A stretch of 64,000 bases of DNA, taken from assembly GCA_907163375.1 (NCBI GenBank), contig CAJQUW010003469.1, positions 186,001 to 250,000 of the forward strand. Direction: 5' to 3'. The notes beneath the pieces were generated by a model. The model saw only the letters and a program-made list of their open reading frames with translations. It ran no database searches and had not been told where the DNA came from. The stretch's first letter is position 1; each line of letters starts with the position of its first letter. Shown here piece by piece: positions 47,413 through 57,270 of the stretch. The stretch comes from Prostheceraeus crozeri. Its lineage: Eukaryota > Platyhelminthes > Polycladida > Euryleptidae. The position numbers and the translations under genes were made by a program.

Positions 47413-50400
47413 GGGGCAATTCCACGGTAAAAACGACACGGAGGGCAAATTTTAAAACGCATTATTTTCTCTCAGTGACTTGTGTCTTCTTGAAAGGATA
47501 TCCGAAGCCATTAGGAATCACAAAATTTATCGCTTAGACACACTTCTTCTACTAATAAATTCAATTTTGGAATATCTTGCTATTTTTAAGATATTAAAAA
47601 TACATTCCCTTTGAATTTTTGAAACAATGTAGGCAGTGTTAGAAATGGAATTCCAAGTAGTCTATACTGCGTTATATTATTATTGATACTCCTTTGTCGA
47701 AGCTCAAACAATATTTTTTGTCAAGGACATAATTTCTTCCGATTTTTTGACACGAGTTTGAATCTTAGTATAAATGTTCGTTCGTGACCAGATATCTACT
47801 ATTTTTCTATCTTCTACTAGATCAATTTTATCTAGCACAAATTTATGCATATGTAAATGATGCCCTAGGCTACCGTGACCTTCGACTGAAATTTGATTAT
47901 GAGGGGTTAATATTTACGACCGTCGGAAGAAAAGAGATGAGTGTTCGTTCGTGGCTGTGGTATTATTTTCGTTCGCGACATGACCACAACTTCACAATTA
48001 TCCCATCCCGCAAACTTGAACTAGGAAAAAGCTATGAAAACACCTTTCAGGTAACAAAGAGGACACTATATCAATTCAGGAGAGCTTAAAAAATATTGAA
48101 TAGGCCTATATGCAACAGGAAAATATAAAATGTTTCATGGTCACTTCGGAGGAGATGAAAAAATATACCGATCACGACTGTCTATTGTGTAATCTACTTC
48201 CACTGGTCGAATGTCAGATTTCTGTACCCATGCAACATCACTTGTATCAGAAATCATGTAGATTGATTGCGAGCATTCCTTGAGAAACTGCACCTCATAA
48301 TCATTATCAGCTAGAGATTGGATGATTCCGATGACGTTCTTGGTGGTGCCACGACTTGTGCTGACACTAGCGATGATCAGATCACCGACACGAACCTCGT
48401 TGATAATGGATGGAGGATCACAATCTGCGTAGACGATTGAGAATGGCCGTCGAATTAGTTGCTGATTGTCTTTGGCTATCCACTGATGATCCGTCTGAAC
48501 ACCGGTCATCTTTGGCGCGTTCTCAAGAATATTCTGTAACTGGTGATAAGAACAATCAATGTCACCGGACGACACGACCGTGCCTACAATTTTACTGTTG
48601 CACTCGTTGAGGCAGGTAAGGAACTGTTGAGCACTCTGCACTTGGTAACGTCTCGAGCGAACACAGTCCCAAACCATCCGTTTTGCAGAACCTCCGACTC
48701 CGTCAACACACCCTTTACCATGAGCCGTCGCAAAGAAGTTCCAGCTAATCTGCAGCCCATACTTCCTCGCAAAATGATTCAGCAGCATGGCAGTGTACCG
48801 GTTCTTGAATTGGGATGCAGGTCCGTCACTCCAGAAGATCAGTTCTTGCACTTCCGATGTGACAGTTGATTCAATGATTGTCTGCAGATAATGAGACACT
48901 GATCGTTTTGAGTGATCCAGATGGTCACTGACCATCACACGGCAGCTAGGGCAGTCGTTGAACTTGAATACGCAGACAACAAACGAAGACAACTGCTTCT
49001 GCTACCAGTGGGCACTCTGAACCTCATCCTGGAAGGGACATGTTGCATTTTCACTGAAGTCAAAGTGAACCAGTACGCGTTCTGAGGATGCCAACTCTTT
49101 GTCCTTGCGGTACATGGCTTGTTGATTTCTTTTCAGTAGATGATGCAGCTGGAACTGTGGCAGTAAAGCTTGGAATGCCTCACTCACTTCCATTGCTGAC
49201 ATAATCGTGTCGTGGCAAGCAATAGTCTCGCCAGAGAAGCCTTTCTGCCATCTCTTGACTGTAACAGTCAAATCCACATCCTGGTCGATCGCGTTCTCCA
49301 ATATTCGTTGACCATTGGCATACTCGTCGCATGTGTTCTTCAGGCAATCTGGCTTAGCATCAGGACACAGTGCATTGTCAACAATCCAATTAGAATGATA
49401 ACACGGTAATGTCATCAATCCCGCAGATGAGGCTGCATTTAGCAAGCACATAAAGTTTTCATGAAGCACACAGCAGCAAACGTTGTGTGGAGTTTTGCCA
49501 ATAGGGATGACGTGTTTGGGACGGGCATTATAGAAGAGATACTTGCCAACTAATTTGCCGTGTTTTTCTACGAACATTCGATAACACTCTCCAACTGTGT
49601 AGATCAACGAACGCTTTTGAACCTTCATCTTCCCGCCTTTTTCGCGCACAGTAACATAGTCTTTGGTTCATGGACACACACGAGATATTTCATCCTGATC
49701 GTAGAAATCGGCAATGGTGTCTTTGTGGCTTTCTGATAAAGATGTTCTCTTCCCTTTAATGAACGACGAGTTGCTGGAGACTTGGTATTCTTCAGCAATT
49801 GCTTGTGCAATGACTTTCCTGTGACGTGGGGAACGTGGCATTGCATTGATCACTCGCTGTTTTGCCTTCGATTCGGCCGCTTTTGTTTTGAAAACCGTGT
49901 TGGAATCATTCAACTTCCTCTTCTCTAGGAGATTTTTCATCCTTACTTTAGCCTTCTCACGATCACGTTCGAGTTCTTCTTGGGTCATATTTGAACGTCT
50001 CACTCTCATCCGGTCAACTTCTCGGGAAAGATATGATGAATTTGTGGAACGATACTTCTTCGCGATTTCAGCTCGAGTCTTGCCCATTTTTCGGTCATGA
50101 ATCACATTGAAATATATCTTCCATTGTTTTATATTTCACAGTCAAAAATATTCATGGGACGCCCACGACTACTAAAAATAGCACAACTTATACCCATGTT
50201 CATGGGAAAATCCTGGATACTAAAAATAGCCTATTTCTTTTACCCAATACATACATTTGCCCCATTCCGTTAATCAGTCATGTCATGGGAAGCCCAAGGC
50301 TACTAAAAAAGCTTTACATTATGGTTGATGTGTGTTTCTCCACCTAAGACGTACATCTGTCTCCATATCGATTAAATCAGTCTTGAAATATCATGAGAAT

Positions 50401-51136
50401 CCCTGGACTGCTAAAAATAGAATTACTCGTGAGTCAAGAAACTTCACTCTCTTGGAAACTTTGAGAATAACTTACAAGCAACTAGGACATTGAAGTGCGT
50501 CAAAATTGTACCTAGCCATAAGTCGTTTCTTTGTAAATTTGTGCCAGTATGACTAACTTTCGTGAATGAACTTGCATGCCAAAAAAAACGGCGAATGCCA
50601 ATAGATATTCGATGCCCGACACGAAGCAAATGTTCCGAAATGATTTATTAACTTTATCTTTATACAAAGGAATGCATGGAGCGCGTTTGTGACTGATTTC
50701 TTTTTCGAATATGTTTTCTGATGAAGTTGGACAAAATGTTCGTTCGTGACCGCACTTCTCGAAACTTATGAACTGCTAGTAATCAAACGTTTCTAGATTT
50801 CTTTTCAGCATTTAAGTTGATCAAATAGCATACTAATCTATTCAATCAGAGCAAATTTCGTGATGAAGAATCCAGAGCTTTGGAGGTTATTAACGTCTAC
50901 ATTTTTTTCGAAAAAGTCTTGTCGTTCTGTGTTCGTTCGTGACCACTCAAACTATTGTATTTTAAACCATCAAATACACATTTTTTCATCGGTTTGGCTA
51001 GTGTTTCATAAACAGTGAATATTGCAGCCAATTCAAATAAAGTATGATTATCACCGGTTCAATAGGTTAGGAATGACAATCAGAAATGTAATAATAAATC
51101 CTGCAAAGTTCGTTCGTGACTGCGTGGAATTGCCCT
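47413..51136 (-). mobile_element. TA-flanked DNA transposon of uncertain superfamily, full length
   Basis: The left end is GGGGCAATTCCACG and the reverse-complemented right end AGGGCAATTCCACG. TA dinucleotides lie directly outside (47411-47412 and 51137-51138). GTTCGTTCGTGAC or close variants occur at 47776, 47943, 47971, 50738, 50931 and 51108, all in the same orientation, so they are direct rather than inverted subterminal repeats. The 3.7-kb interior carries one long minus-strand transposase frame with two stop codons. The element sits inside the hAT-like element at 46759-51309. Confidence 0.85.
48141..50105 (-). pseudogene. Large DDE-like transposase, 654 codons, two in-frame stops
   Basis: A single minus-strand frame runs from 50105 to 48141, with only a TGA at about 49665 and a TAG at about 48999. 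The N-terminal 110 residues are basic and helical (RREKAKVRMKNLLEKRK-like). Next come KRSLIYTVGECYRMFVEKHG, RPKHVIPIGKTPHNVCCCVL and a Cys-rich zinc-like region (CPDAKPDCLKNTC). The likely catalytic blocks are VLVHFDFSENATCPFQDEVQ, LIFWSDGPASQFKNRY and FFATAHGKGCVDGVGGSAKR, each with a conserved acid. A tail with VGDLIIASV and VQFLKECS ends the protein. I know this protein type as abundant in cnidarians and other invertebrates, but cannot assign a named transposase superfamily. The two stops make this copy inactive, though otherwise it is remarkably well preserved. Confidence 0.8.
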
Positions 51137-51646
51137 TAGGATTGCGCGCGCAGCGCAAATGTTTGAAATATGCGTTCTTAAACAATCTAGAATTCATCTT
51201 AGGTTAATAAATTCAAAATCCGGGACAGCATTTTAACTTTTCCGGGACATCCGGGACAGCTCCAAAATCCGGGACTGTCCCGGAAAATCCGGGACAGTTG
51301 GCAGGTCTGCATTTACTTATACCTACACGCAGTTAACCTTTTGTTTGACAAAAAAAACAGCGATAAGAAACAGTTAAAATAAATTTCACATTTTCCAGTC
51401 GCTTTTACCATAATCCACCCTACTTAAAAGGATTAATGAGATAATATTGCGATCGAAGTAGGCCGACATATTCACGCAAGAGTCAAATCCTTCATGATAA
51501 TTGATATTTTCGGGCAATTTTCAGAGGAGTAAGGTCAGGCATTCGAGCATTTTCTGACGAAGTTCGAGCATTCGTGCATTTTTCTGGAGAAAAGTTCGGG
51601 TTTTGGGTCGTAACGTTTTGGTATTCGGGCGTGAGTAGGATCACTG

Positions 51647-52917
51647 CATGGCTACAATTAGTCTCAGGTCGATTTAAGGAAAACCGAAATTCGCTTTTAA
51701 CGCGATAATCTAGTTTCAGAAAATGATTTGTCCATCGCATGTACACCATCCATCCAGTATATGCATTTAGGTAACAAAATCCATTGCAATCATTCGCTTG
51801 AAATAATGCTAACATATTACATAATCATGTGATAATCAAAGCAGACCTATCCAGATACCAAAAATACATTGTATCATGAATTTTCTTGGAAAGACACGAT
51901 AATGCAGATATTACACGTAATGGGCCTTCAAATATATCATGTTATTAAATGGCTAGTTGTCCTTCTCCTTTGTTGATGGCATTTTAGCGTATTTCATTGA
52001 AATTCATCGATGAACTGCCATAAGCAGCATGTCTGTGACCATGTGATATTTGATTTAAAAGTAAACATAATTCAATCAATACACTCAAATCATTCATCCA
52101 TTCCAAACAAAGAAATAATTCTAAAATCAGAACACATCGTCACAGTATACCTAATGCTGAAGTCCAAGATGACAATTATGCTACATAATACATGAAGGTG
52201 ACAAAAATTCATAATTGGGGAAGGTCATCTTTACTTTATTGCAAATTTGGCAGAAAACTTTTAAATAAATCATAAAATCTATCAGAAAGCCTTTTATCAA
52301 AAATGCTCATGACAATATGATAATAATACGAACGTATAAAAAGAGATAAAACGAATCATGCTTCATATTTGGTTAAGCATTTTAAGCATGTCGTGCAAGT
52401 AGAGGAATTAATATTCAATCTATAAGAGATAGTTGTATTTACCAAACCTATCATGAAGCCATGTATAGTATATGTAAACACAAGCTGCAGCTTAATTAAT
52501 GCTAGTTTTAGTTAAGCAATAGATGTGCCACTAAAATTAACGGTGCAAACAGATTGTTTTAAGATGCATCAGCAAGTGTCATTCCTTATTTCTAAATCTC
52601 AGCCAATGGTGGCCTCCGTTGCAGTTTTTAAGTGCTTTGTCTGGAGGTAGAGTCCTGAAAATGTCATTGGCAGTCGGCAGTAAAACATCACAGCACTCCA
52701 TCTTCAGCCTGACAATGTCAGCACCGACCAAACCCAGTGGGGCAGGCATAAGTCGTCCTCTGGCTGATCAGTTAGGTCCAATTGTCGACCCGTGAAGCTA
52801 GGTACACCTACTTTTCTAAGATTCGAATTTCTATACTTGAGGCATCACTTCAGACACGAATTACGTGTTATTCGATGTGACGAATTCAGTGATGCTAAAC
52901 ATTTGCAATAGATACAA
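51647..52917. other. Spacer without recognised gene
   Basis: No coding region, transposon end or notable repeat is supported. Confidence 0.4.
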
Positions 52918-52990
52918 CAGGGCTGCCACTCTTATCAAAAATAAAAACGGGAAAGTCAAATCGGAATGGACCCCTAAAATGCGTAGCCGT
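52918..52990 (+). mobile_element. Solo hAT-like left end
   Basis: CAGGGCTGCCACTCTT matches the reverse complement of the end at 61545-61582 (CAGGGCTGTCACTCTT) at 15 of 16 bases. Flanks do not form a duplication, so these are more likely ends of two separate old copies than one 8.7-kb element. Confidence 0.4.
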
Positions 52991-53652
52991 GGGCCGTGCA
53001 AGTAATAAAAATTGCTATCATTCGATATCATACAATCCGCTAAGTTTTGAAAGCATTCAGGTAGAAGTTGGGTCTTTTGCAATAAAGATGTTAATGAATC
53101 CTCATAGTCAGCAATTAGCTAAGTAAATGGCATGATATTGTTACTGATGCTTTTTCAATCATCAGTTTTAACAAGGTACACAAGAATGCATGATTCGAAA
53201 ATCTACTTTTTTCACAGGAACTGCTTTTGAAGGCTAGACAGAATGTACGAGTAGTAGAGACTTCTCCCCCTCCCAGAACTCGAAACCATCACGAATAATC
53301 AGCTTAACTGTTTCAAAAATAACTTCCTCATTTCGTTCAAAAATTACACTATTCTCGTGCAGCTGTCATCTTCAATTGATAAAACCATGGCATAGCCCGA
53401 TACAAGATCTCGTCTCGATTGTGAAGAATTTTCATGAAACCACCAGGAATTGCTGTTCAGCTGTTCGACGTTTGGAAATACTGCTTCTGCAGAGCGGTCT
53501 GGTCACAACAAATATCTTTACACAAAATCCATGGATCAACGCGTTCTAATACAGGGTGGGGCAGAGCAACTTCCTTATTTGAAACATATATTGTAACAAA
53601 AGTAATGACAAATAGAAATGAATTTTGTAGTAGTATGATCAAGAAGTAAATT

Positions 53653-54614
53653 TTACAACTTTCCTGTTTTAAAGATGATATCAGGCAGATGACGTCCGCT
53701 ATTGTCAATACATTGTGACAATCGTTTCCGGAAATTGGTGTCGACTCTTTCCAGCATCTCAATAGGAATGTTGGCGACAGCTTCACGAATGTTACTCTTG
53801 AGATGGTTCAGGTTGTTTGGTCTGTCTTGGTACACGATGGACTTCAAGTATCCCCACAAAAAATAATCACAAGGCACAAGATCAGGGAACCTGGCAGGCA
53901 ACTGAAGATCGCCCCTCAAAGAAATCACGTGCTCAGGAAAGGCTTCATCTCGTTCAGTTCTGGCGAGAAAAATTCCTTTAACATCTTCACTTAACGCTGA
54001 GATGTCACCGAAACAGTTATCTCCTTTTCTTCGAAGAACCAGGGACCGATTATTCCAACTCGGGATACTGCACACCAAACAGTCACACGTTGAGAGTGTA
54101 GAGGTCGTTAATGAAGCTCTCTTGGGTTTTCAGCGCTCCAATATCGCATATTCTGCTTGTTTACAGCCCCAGAAAGATGAAAATGTGCCTCATCGCTGAA
54201 GAACACAAGCGTGTCATCAGGTAAGTCCAGAAGTGCCCTACACGCAGCCTCGCGAGCATCGAAGTCCCGAGGAAACAGTTTCTGGGCGACCGCTAGCTTG
54301 TATGGATGGAATTTCAATTCCTCAGGAAGGATCCGTCTTACAGAACGAGTTGATATCCCAAGAGCCGATGCATGCTTACGGGCAGATCGTCGGGGAGACC
54401 TTGCAGTCCTTGGAAGACCAGGCTTCTTCTTCTTCACATTTCCAGTTTCTCTAAAGTTTTTCACCCACAAAACGATTGACCTTCGTTCTGGAACACGGGC
54501 ACGAGGTGCAACATTAAAGTGCCGACGAAATGCACGCTGTGCGGCGATGACTGACTCCCCACATGAAAAATATGCCTCAACCGCAAAAGCACGTTCGGCG
54601 TTCATCCATTCCAT
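53653..54614 (-). pseudogene. mariner transposase pseudogene lacking the second catalytic block
   Basis: From 54614 the frame reads MEWMNAERAFAVEAYFSCGE, a paired-type HTH region with RSIVLWVKNFRETGNV, and LVFFSDEAHFHLSG, which holds the first catalytic Asp. After ENPRELH (about 54108) the frame changes. The remainder, ending at 53653, has PEHVISLRGDLQLPARFPDL and VPCDYFLWGYLKS, the third catalytic region, then REAVANIPIEMLERVDTNF. The usual WFQQDGA block with the second Asp is missing, apparently deleted near 53.95 kb. With a frame change and this deletion it cannot be active. Confidence 0.88.
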
Positions 54615-54737
54615 GACTATTGCAAAGGAAAAGAAATAATCTGAGACTAACATTTATTGCTTGTCCCTTGAGACGCCGATTAAGGCGAATTTTACCGCAC
54701 ACACATGCCGTGATGGTGTCGGGTTGCGCTTTGAGTG

Positions 54738-54899
54738 AGCGTTTTGACTGCAGCTGTGCTATGCTGTTAGGGTGTAGGGAGATCAAGTTTCATTGTTTTG
54801 ATCATAATGCGCATTTCAGCGTCTGATGTGTTCGGAGGTAGCGTTTTGACTGCAGCTGTGTTATGCTGTTAGGGTGTAGGGAGATCAAGTTTTATTGTT
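54738..54899. repeat. 60-bp direct duplication in the mariner 5' region
   Basis: AGCGTTTTGACTGCAGCTGT begins both copies (54738 and 54840), with two mismatches over 60 bases; 42 bases lie between them. It sits between the TIR and the transposase start. Confidence 0.85.
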
Positions 54900-55010
54900 A
54901 ACAAAAGTTTACAGTACGTTCTCTCGATTAAACCGCTTCTCAAAGTTATCGGAGCAAATCACACTTCAGGAAGACGAATTCAAATAAGGAAGTTGCTCTG
55001 CCCCACCCTA

Positions 55011-56374
55011 GGCAGGCATTTCCTTATGAAGCACAATTGAGCCACTTTTGTTTCGAGACACAGACAATGGTAAAAACTTCATTTCCATACTAGTACAAAT
55101 AAGTATACTGTATAAAGTGATACCAAATGTCAGTGAGGAAAGGAGCATCTTCATGCAGGATGGAGTGTCTGCGCACTACTACCGATCGATCAAAAATTAT
55201 TTAGATTATAATTTTATTAAATCTTAGATTGACCGTCATGAGGGCCTTTGGAATGACTTCTGATATTACATTTAATCAGGGTTCCCAGCGCTATTACCGA
55301 AGAATAATAGCGGTAAAAAGGAAAAATAAAGGAATGTTATGTGTCACACAGCGTTATTTATGTAATTTCCACTATAGATGACGATTTACTTACAATATTT
55401 GGGTACATGAAGCCATCCATGACTGAAAATCTCGTTAATATTTCTCGTCTAATCCCATTGATTCACCTCATCAAATCAGATCGTGTCATACACACATCGG
55501 GGGGGGGGGGGTTCTATCGGGAGAAGACGATCGAGCTAAGCGCACACGCTCCACATATCACACAAATCTCTGTGATTTGCTGTGAACACATCCCTAGCGT
55601 ATTGTGTGATTGCTTGAAGATCCTTGCAGTTAACAGCTGAGCGCTGGCGCTCTGAACGTATTTGAGAGTAGTGACTTGAAACTGTAAAGTGTATGTAAAG
55701 TTGTAAACGTAAAGATGCTCTCAAAAACAAAAAATTAAAACTACATGTATTTGAACATCTGCTTTATGAATGTACATAATTATTTTTGGGTATTCGGCGA
55801 AGGCGTCGCAGGCACGGGGACGACGCCACTGATAAGGATACATATTTCCCTCTCAGAAGTCACATGCAGATTGCAGAATCTACTGAAGTCGTTGCAATTT
55901 TGATTCACACCAACCAATTACACTTAAAGTTCTTTCTTTTTTTCAAGCTCGTGTGAATTAATTCTTGTGAAAGCAAAATCTAATCTCTTAGTATATCTCT
56001 ACTTCCGAAAGCAGTCTTCAGTCGAGAGTTTCCTTTTTCTGTCTGAAGATCAGCAACTTCGATTCTGGTTAATATTTTTTCCTTTCTTCTTCTAAGCTTT
56101 GTCGTTCATGATCGGCAGAAGATGATTCCTGATCTCATCGGAGATCACCACTCGCTTTTTGCATCTGCTATACCGATCTTCTCTTCTGCTCCAAAAACTC
56201 TATGTATCATTGATGATACATAGGCGCCACTTCCACGATTGATTTGGAAATTAATTTAATTTGTAGATTAATTTTAAAAAGAAATTTACTTAATGAAAGA
56301 TTCAAATGGAAACGACAACTCTTTCAGCCCTCATGGAAGGCTGTGTGGACAGGATGCAAAGAGCAGGTGCCCAA
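55011..56374. other. Spacer with a poly-G run
   Basis: Thirteen consecutive G occur at 55499-55511. CAGGGTTCCCAGCGC at about 55277 resembles a hAT end without a partner. No gene is supported. Confidence 0.4.
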
Positions 56375-56496
56375 GTCCAAGAACTAAAAACTCGGTTCCC
56401 TCCTCATCCAAAAGTTCATTAAAAAATTTTCAAATGTCCAAGAACTAAAAACTCGGTTCCCTCCTCATCCAAAAGTTCATTAAAAAATTTTCAAAT
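56375..56496. repeat. Perfect 61-bp tandem duplication
   Basis: The unit beginning GTCCAAGAACTAAAAACTCG and ending AAAATTTTCAAAT is present twice in a row without a change. It lies just upstream of a LINE remnant. An exact copy implies a recent duplication or an assembly artefact. Confidence 0.9.
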
Positions 56497-56559
56497 GTGA
56501 GATTGTAGATTTTATTCGTCTTCGCTAAGTGGAATAATTCCTGCGGAATCGGAGCAACA

Positions 56560-57270
56560 ATTACAAGCAATGATGGATATTGTCATCGCCGAAAGTGAGA
56601 GGAGAAGACTATCGCTGAACCCCGCGTAATCAGTGGTGATGGTTTTCAGCAAAGAAAACCATTCAACGGCCTGCACTATAAAGATCCACGAATATATATT
56701 GAATCAGGTTACTTCCTTTGTTTATCTGGGAAGTCTAATGACTCAGGAGGGTCGAAGCGATGCAGAGGTGAAAAGAAGAATAGCTATAGCAAAATCCAGG
56801 TTTGGAACGATGGAAGAGGTGCCATCAAAACGCAATTTCCGGTTGAGCACGAGGTTACGTCTCCTAAAACGATACGTTATGTCTACATTGACATATTGTT
56901 GCGAAACCTGGACTCCGGGAGCGGCAATGAAAGCGAGGCTGGCCGCAGCTGAAATGTGGTTTCTTCGACGAACGTTGAAGATTTCGTGGACACAGTAAGT
57001 CCGCAACCAACAGGGTTTTACAGCGGGCAAACACCACGGCACAGCTGCTGAGCAACATCAGAAGACGGCAGATGGAGTTCTTCGGTCACATTATGAGGAA
57101 AGGCACAACATAAAATCTTGTGACAACAGGAATGGTGAAAGGAAGAAGAAGAGGGAGACAATGTAAGACGTACGTGAAGGCGCTGGCAGAGGAGTGCAAC
57201 GTTACCGCGATTTCCCTGATATTAAGGGTAACAGCATCAAGAACTGAGTGGCGATGGATGTCACTTTCAT
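56560..57270 (+). mobile_element. LINE remnant, RT C-terminal part (RTE-like)
   Basis: The plus strand encodes SFVYLGSLMTQEGRSDAEVK, RRIAIAKSRFGTM, LTYCCETWTPGAAMKARLAA and AEMWFLRRTLKISWT, ending near 56998. After a frame change NIRRRQMEFFGHIMRKG and GRRRGRQCKTYVKALAEECN follow to about 57250. This is the thumb and tail region of an RTE-like LINE polymerase; upstream catalytic parts are missing. At least two frame changes or stops are present. Confidence 0.83.

Larger units (their letters stand above)
46759..51309. mobile_element. Non-autonomous hAT-like element hosting another transposon
   Basis: The ends CAGACCTGCCAACCTTG and GTTGGCAGGTCTG are inverted repeats. CATTTAC occurs directly on both sides (46753-46759 and 51310-51316), giving a 7- to 8-bp duplication depending on where the boundary base is counted. 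Repeats of AAATCCGGGACA lie inside both ends. Within the left arm GTATAGGACGC recurs three times (46815-46910). Only about 820 bp belong to this element; the rest is the inner transposon. Confidence 0.78.
45581..51420. mobile_element. Probable TA-type element, split by a hAT insertion
   Basis: The left end TGAGGTTGGGGTAAAAGCGA pairs with the reverse complement of the right end GGGTGGATTATGGTAAAAGC, twelve inner bases (GGTAAAAGCGAC) being identical. Internal copies of GGGTAAAAGCGACA and GGGAAAAGCGACATC occur at 45918 and 46654. TA follows the right end (51421-51422), but the left flank is degenerate. No transposase of its own is visible. Without the insert it would be about 1.3 kb. Confidence 0.5.
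44008..51646. mobile_element. Possible outermost hAT element of a nested stack
   Basis: CAGTGTTCCCACTCGC at 44008 pairs with the reverse complement of the end at 51646, CAGTGATCCTACTCAC, at 13 of 16 positions, and ATTCGGGCAT-type motifs occur near both ends. The flanks do not give a clear 8-bp duplication (GCCATGGG against CATGGCTA), so the pairing is tentative. If real, it encloses all the elements listed below to 51420. Confidence 0.4.
53552..55008 (-). mobile_element. mariner-type transposon, 1.46 kb
   Basis: The 28-bp inverted repeats starting GGGTGGGGCAGAGCAACTTC are identical at both ends. TA lies next to each end (53550-53551 and 55009-55010); the left has an extra CA before the shared repeat. 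The minus strand encodes a mariner transposase remnant. A 60-bp segment upstream of the transposase is duplicated (54738-54797 and 54840-54899). TIR identity suggests moderate to young age, despite the damaged gene. Confidence 0.92.

Noticed and set aside
44008-51646. Firm call of an outer hAT element
   Set aside because: TIRs pair at 13 of 16 bases but no target duplication is clear; listed only as possible.
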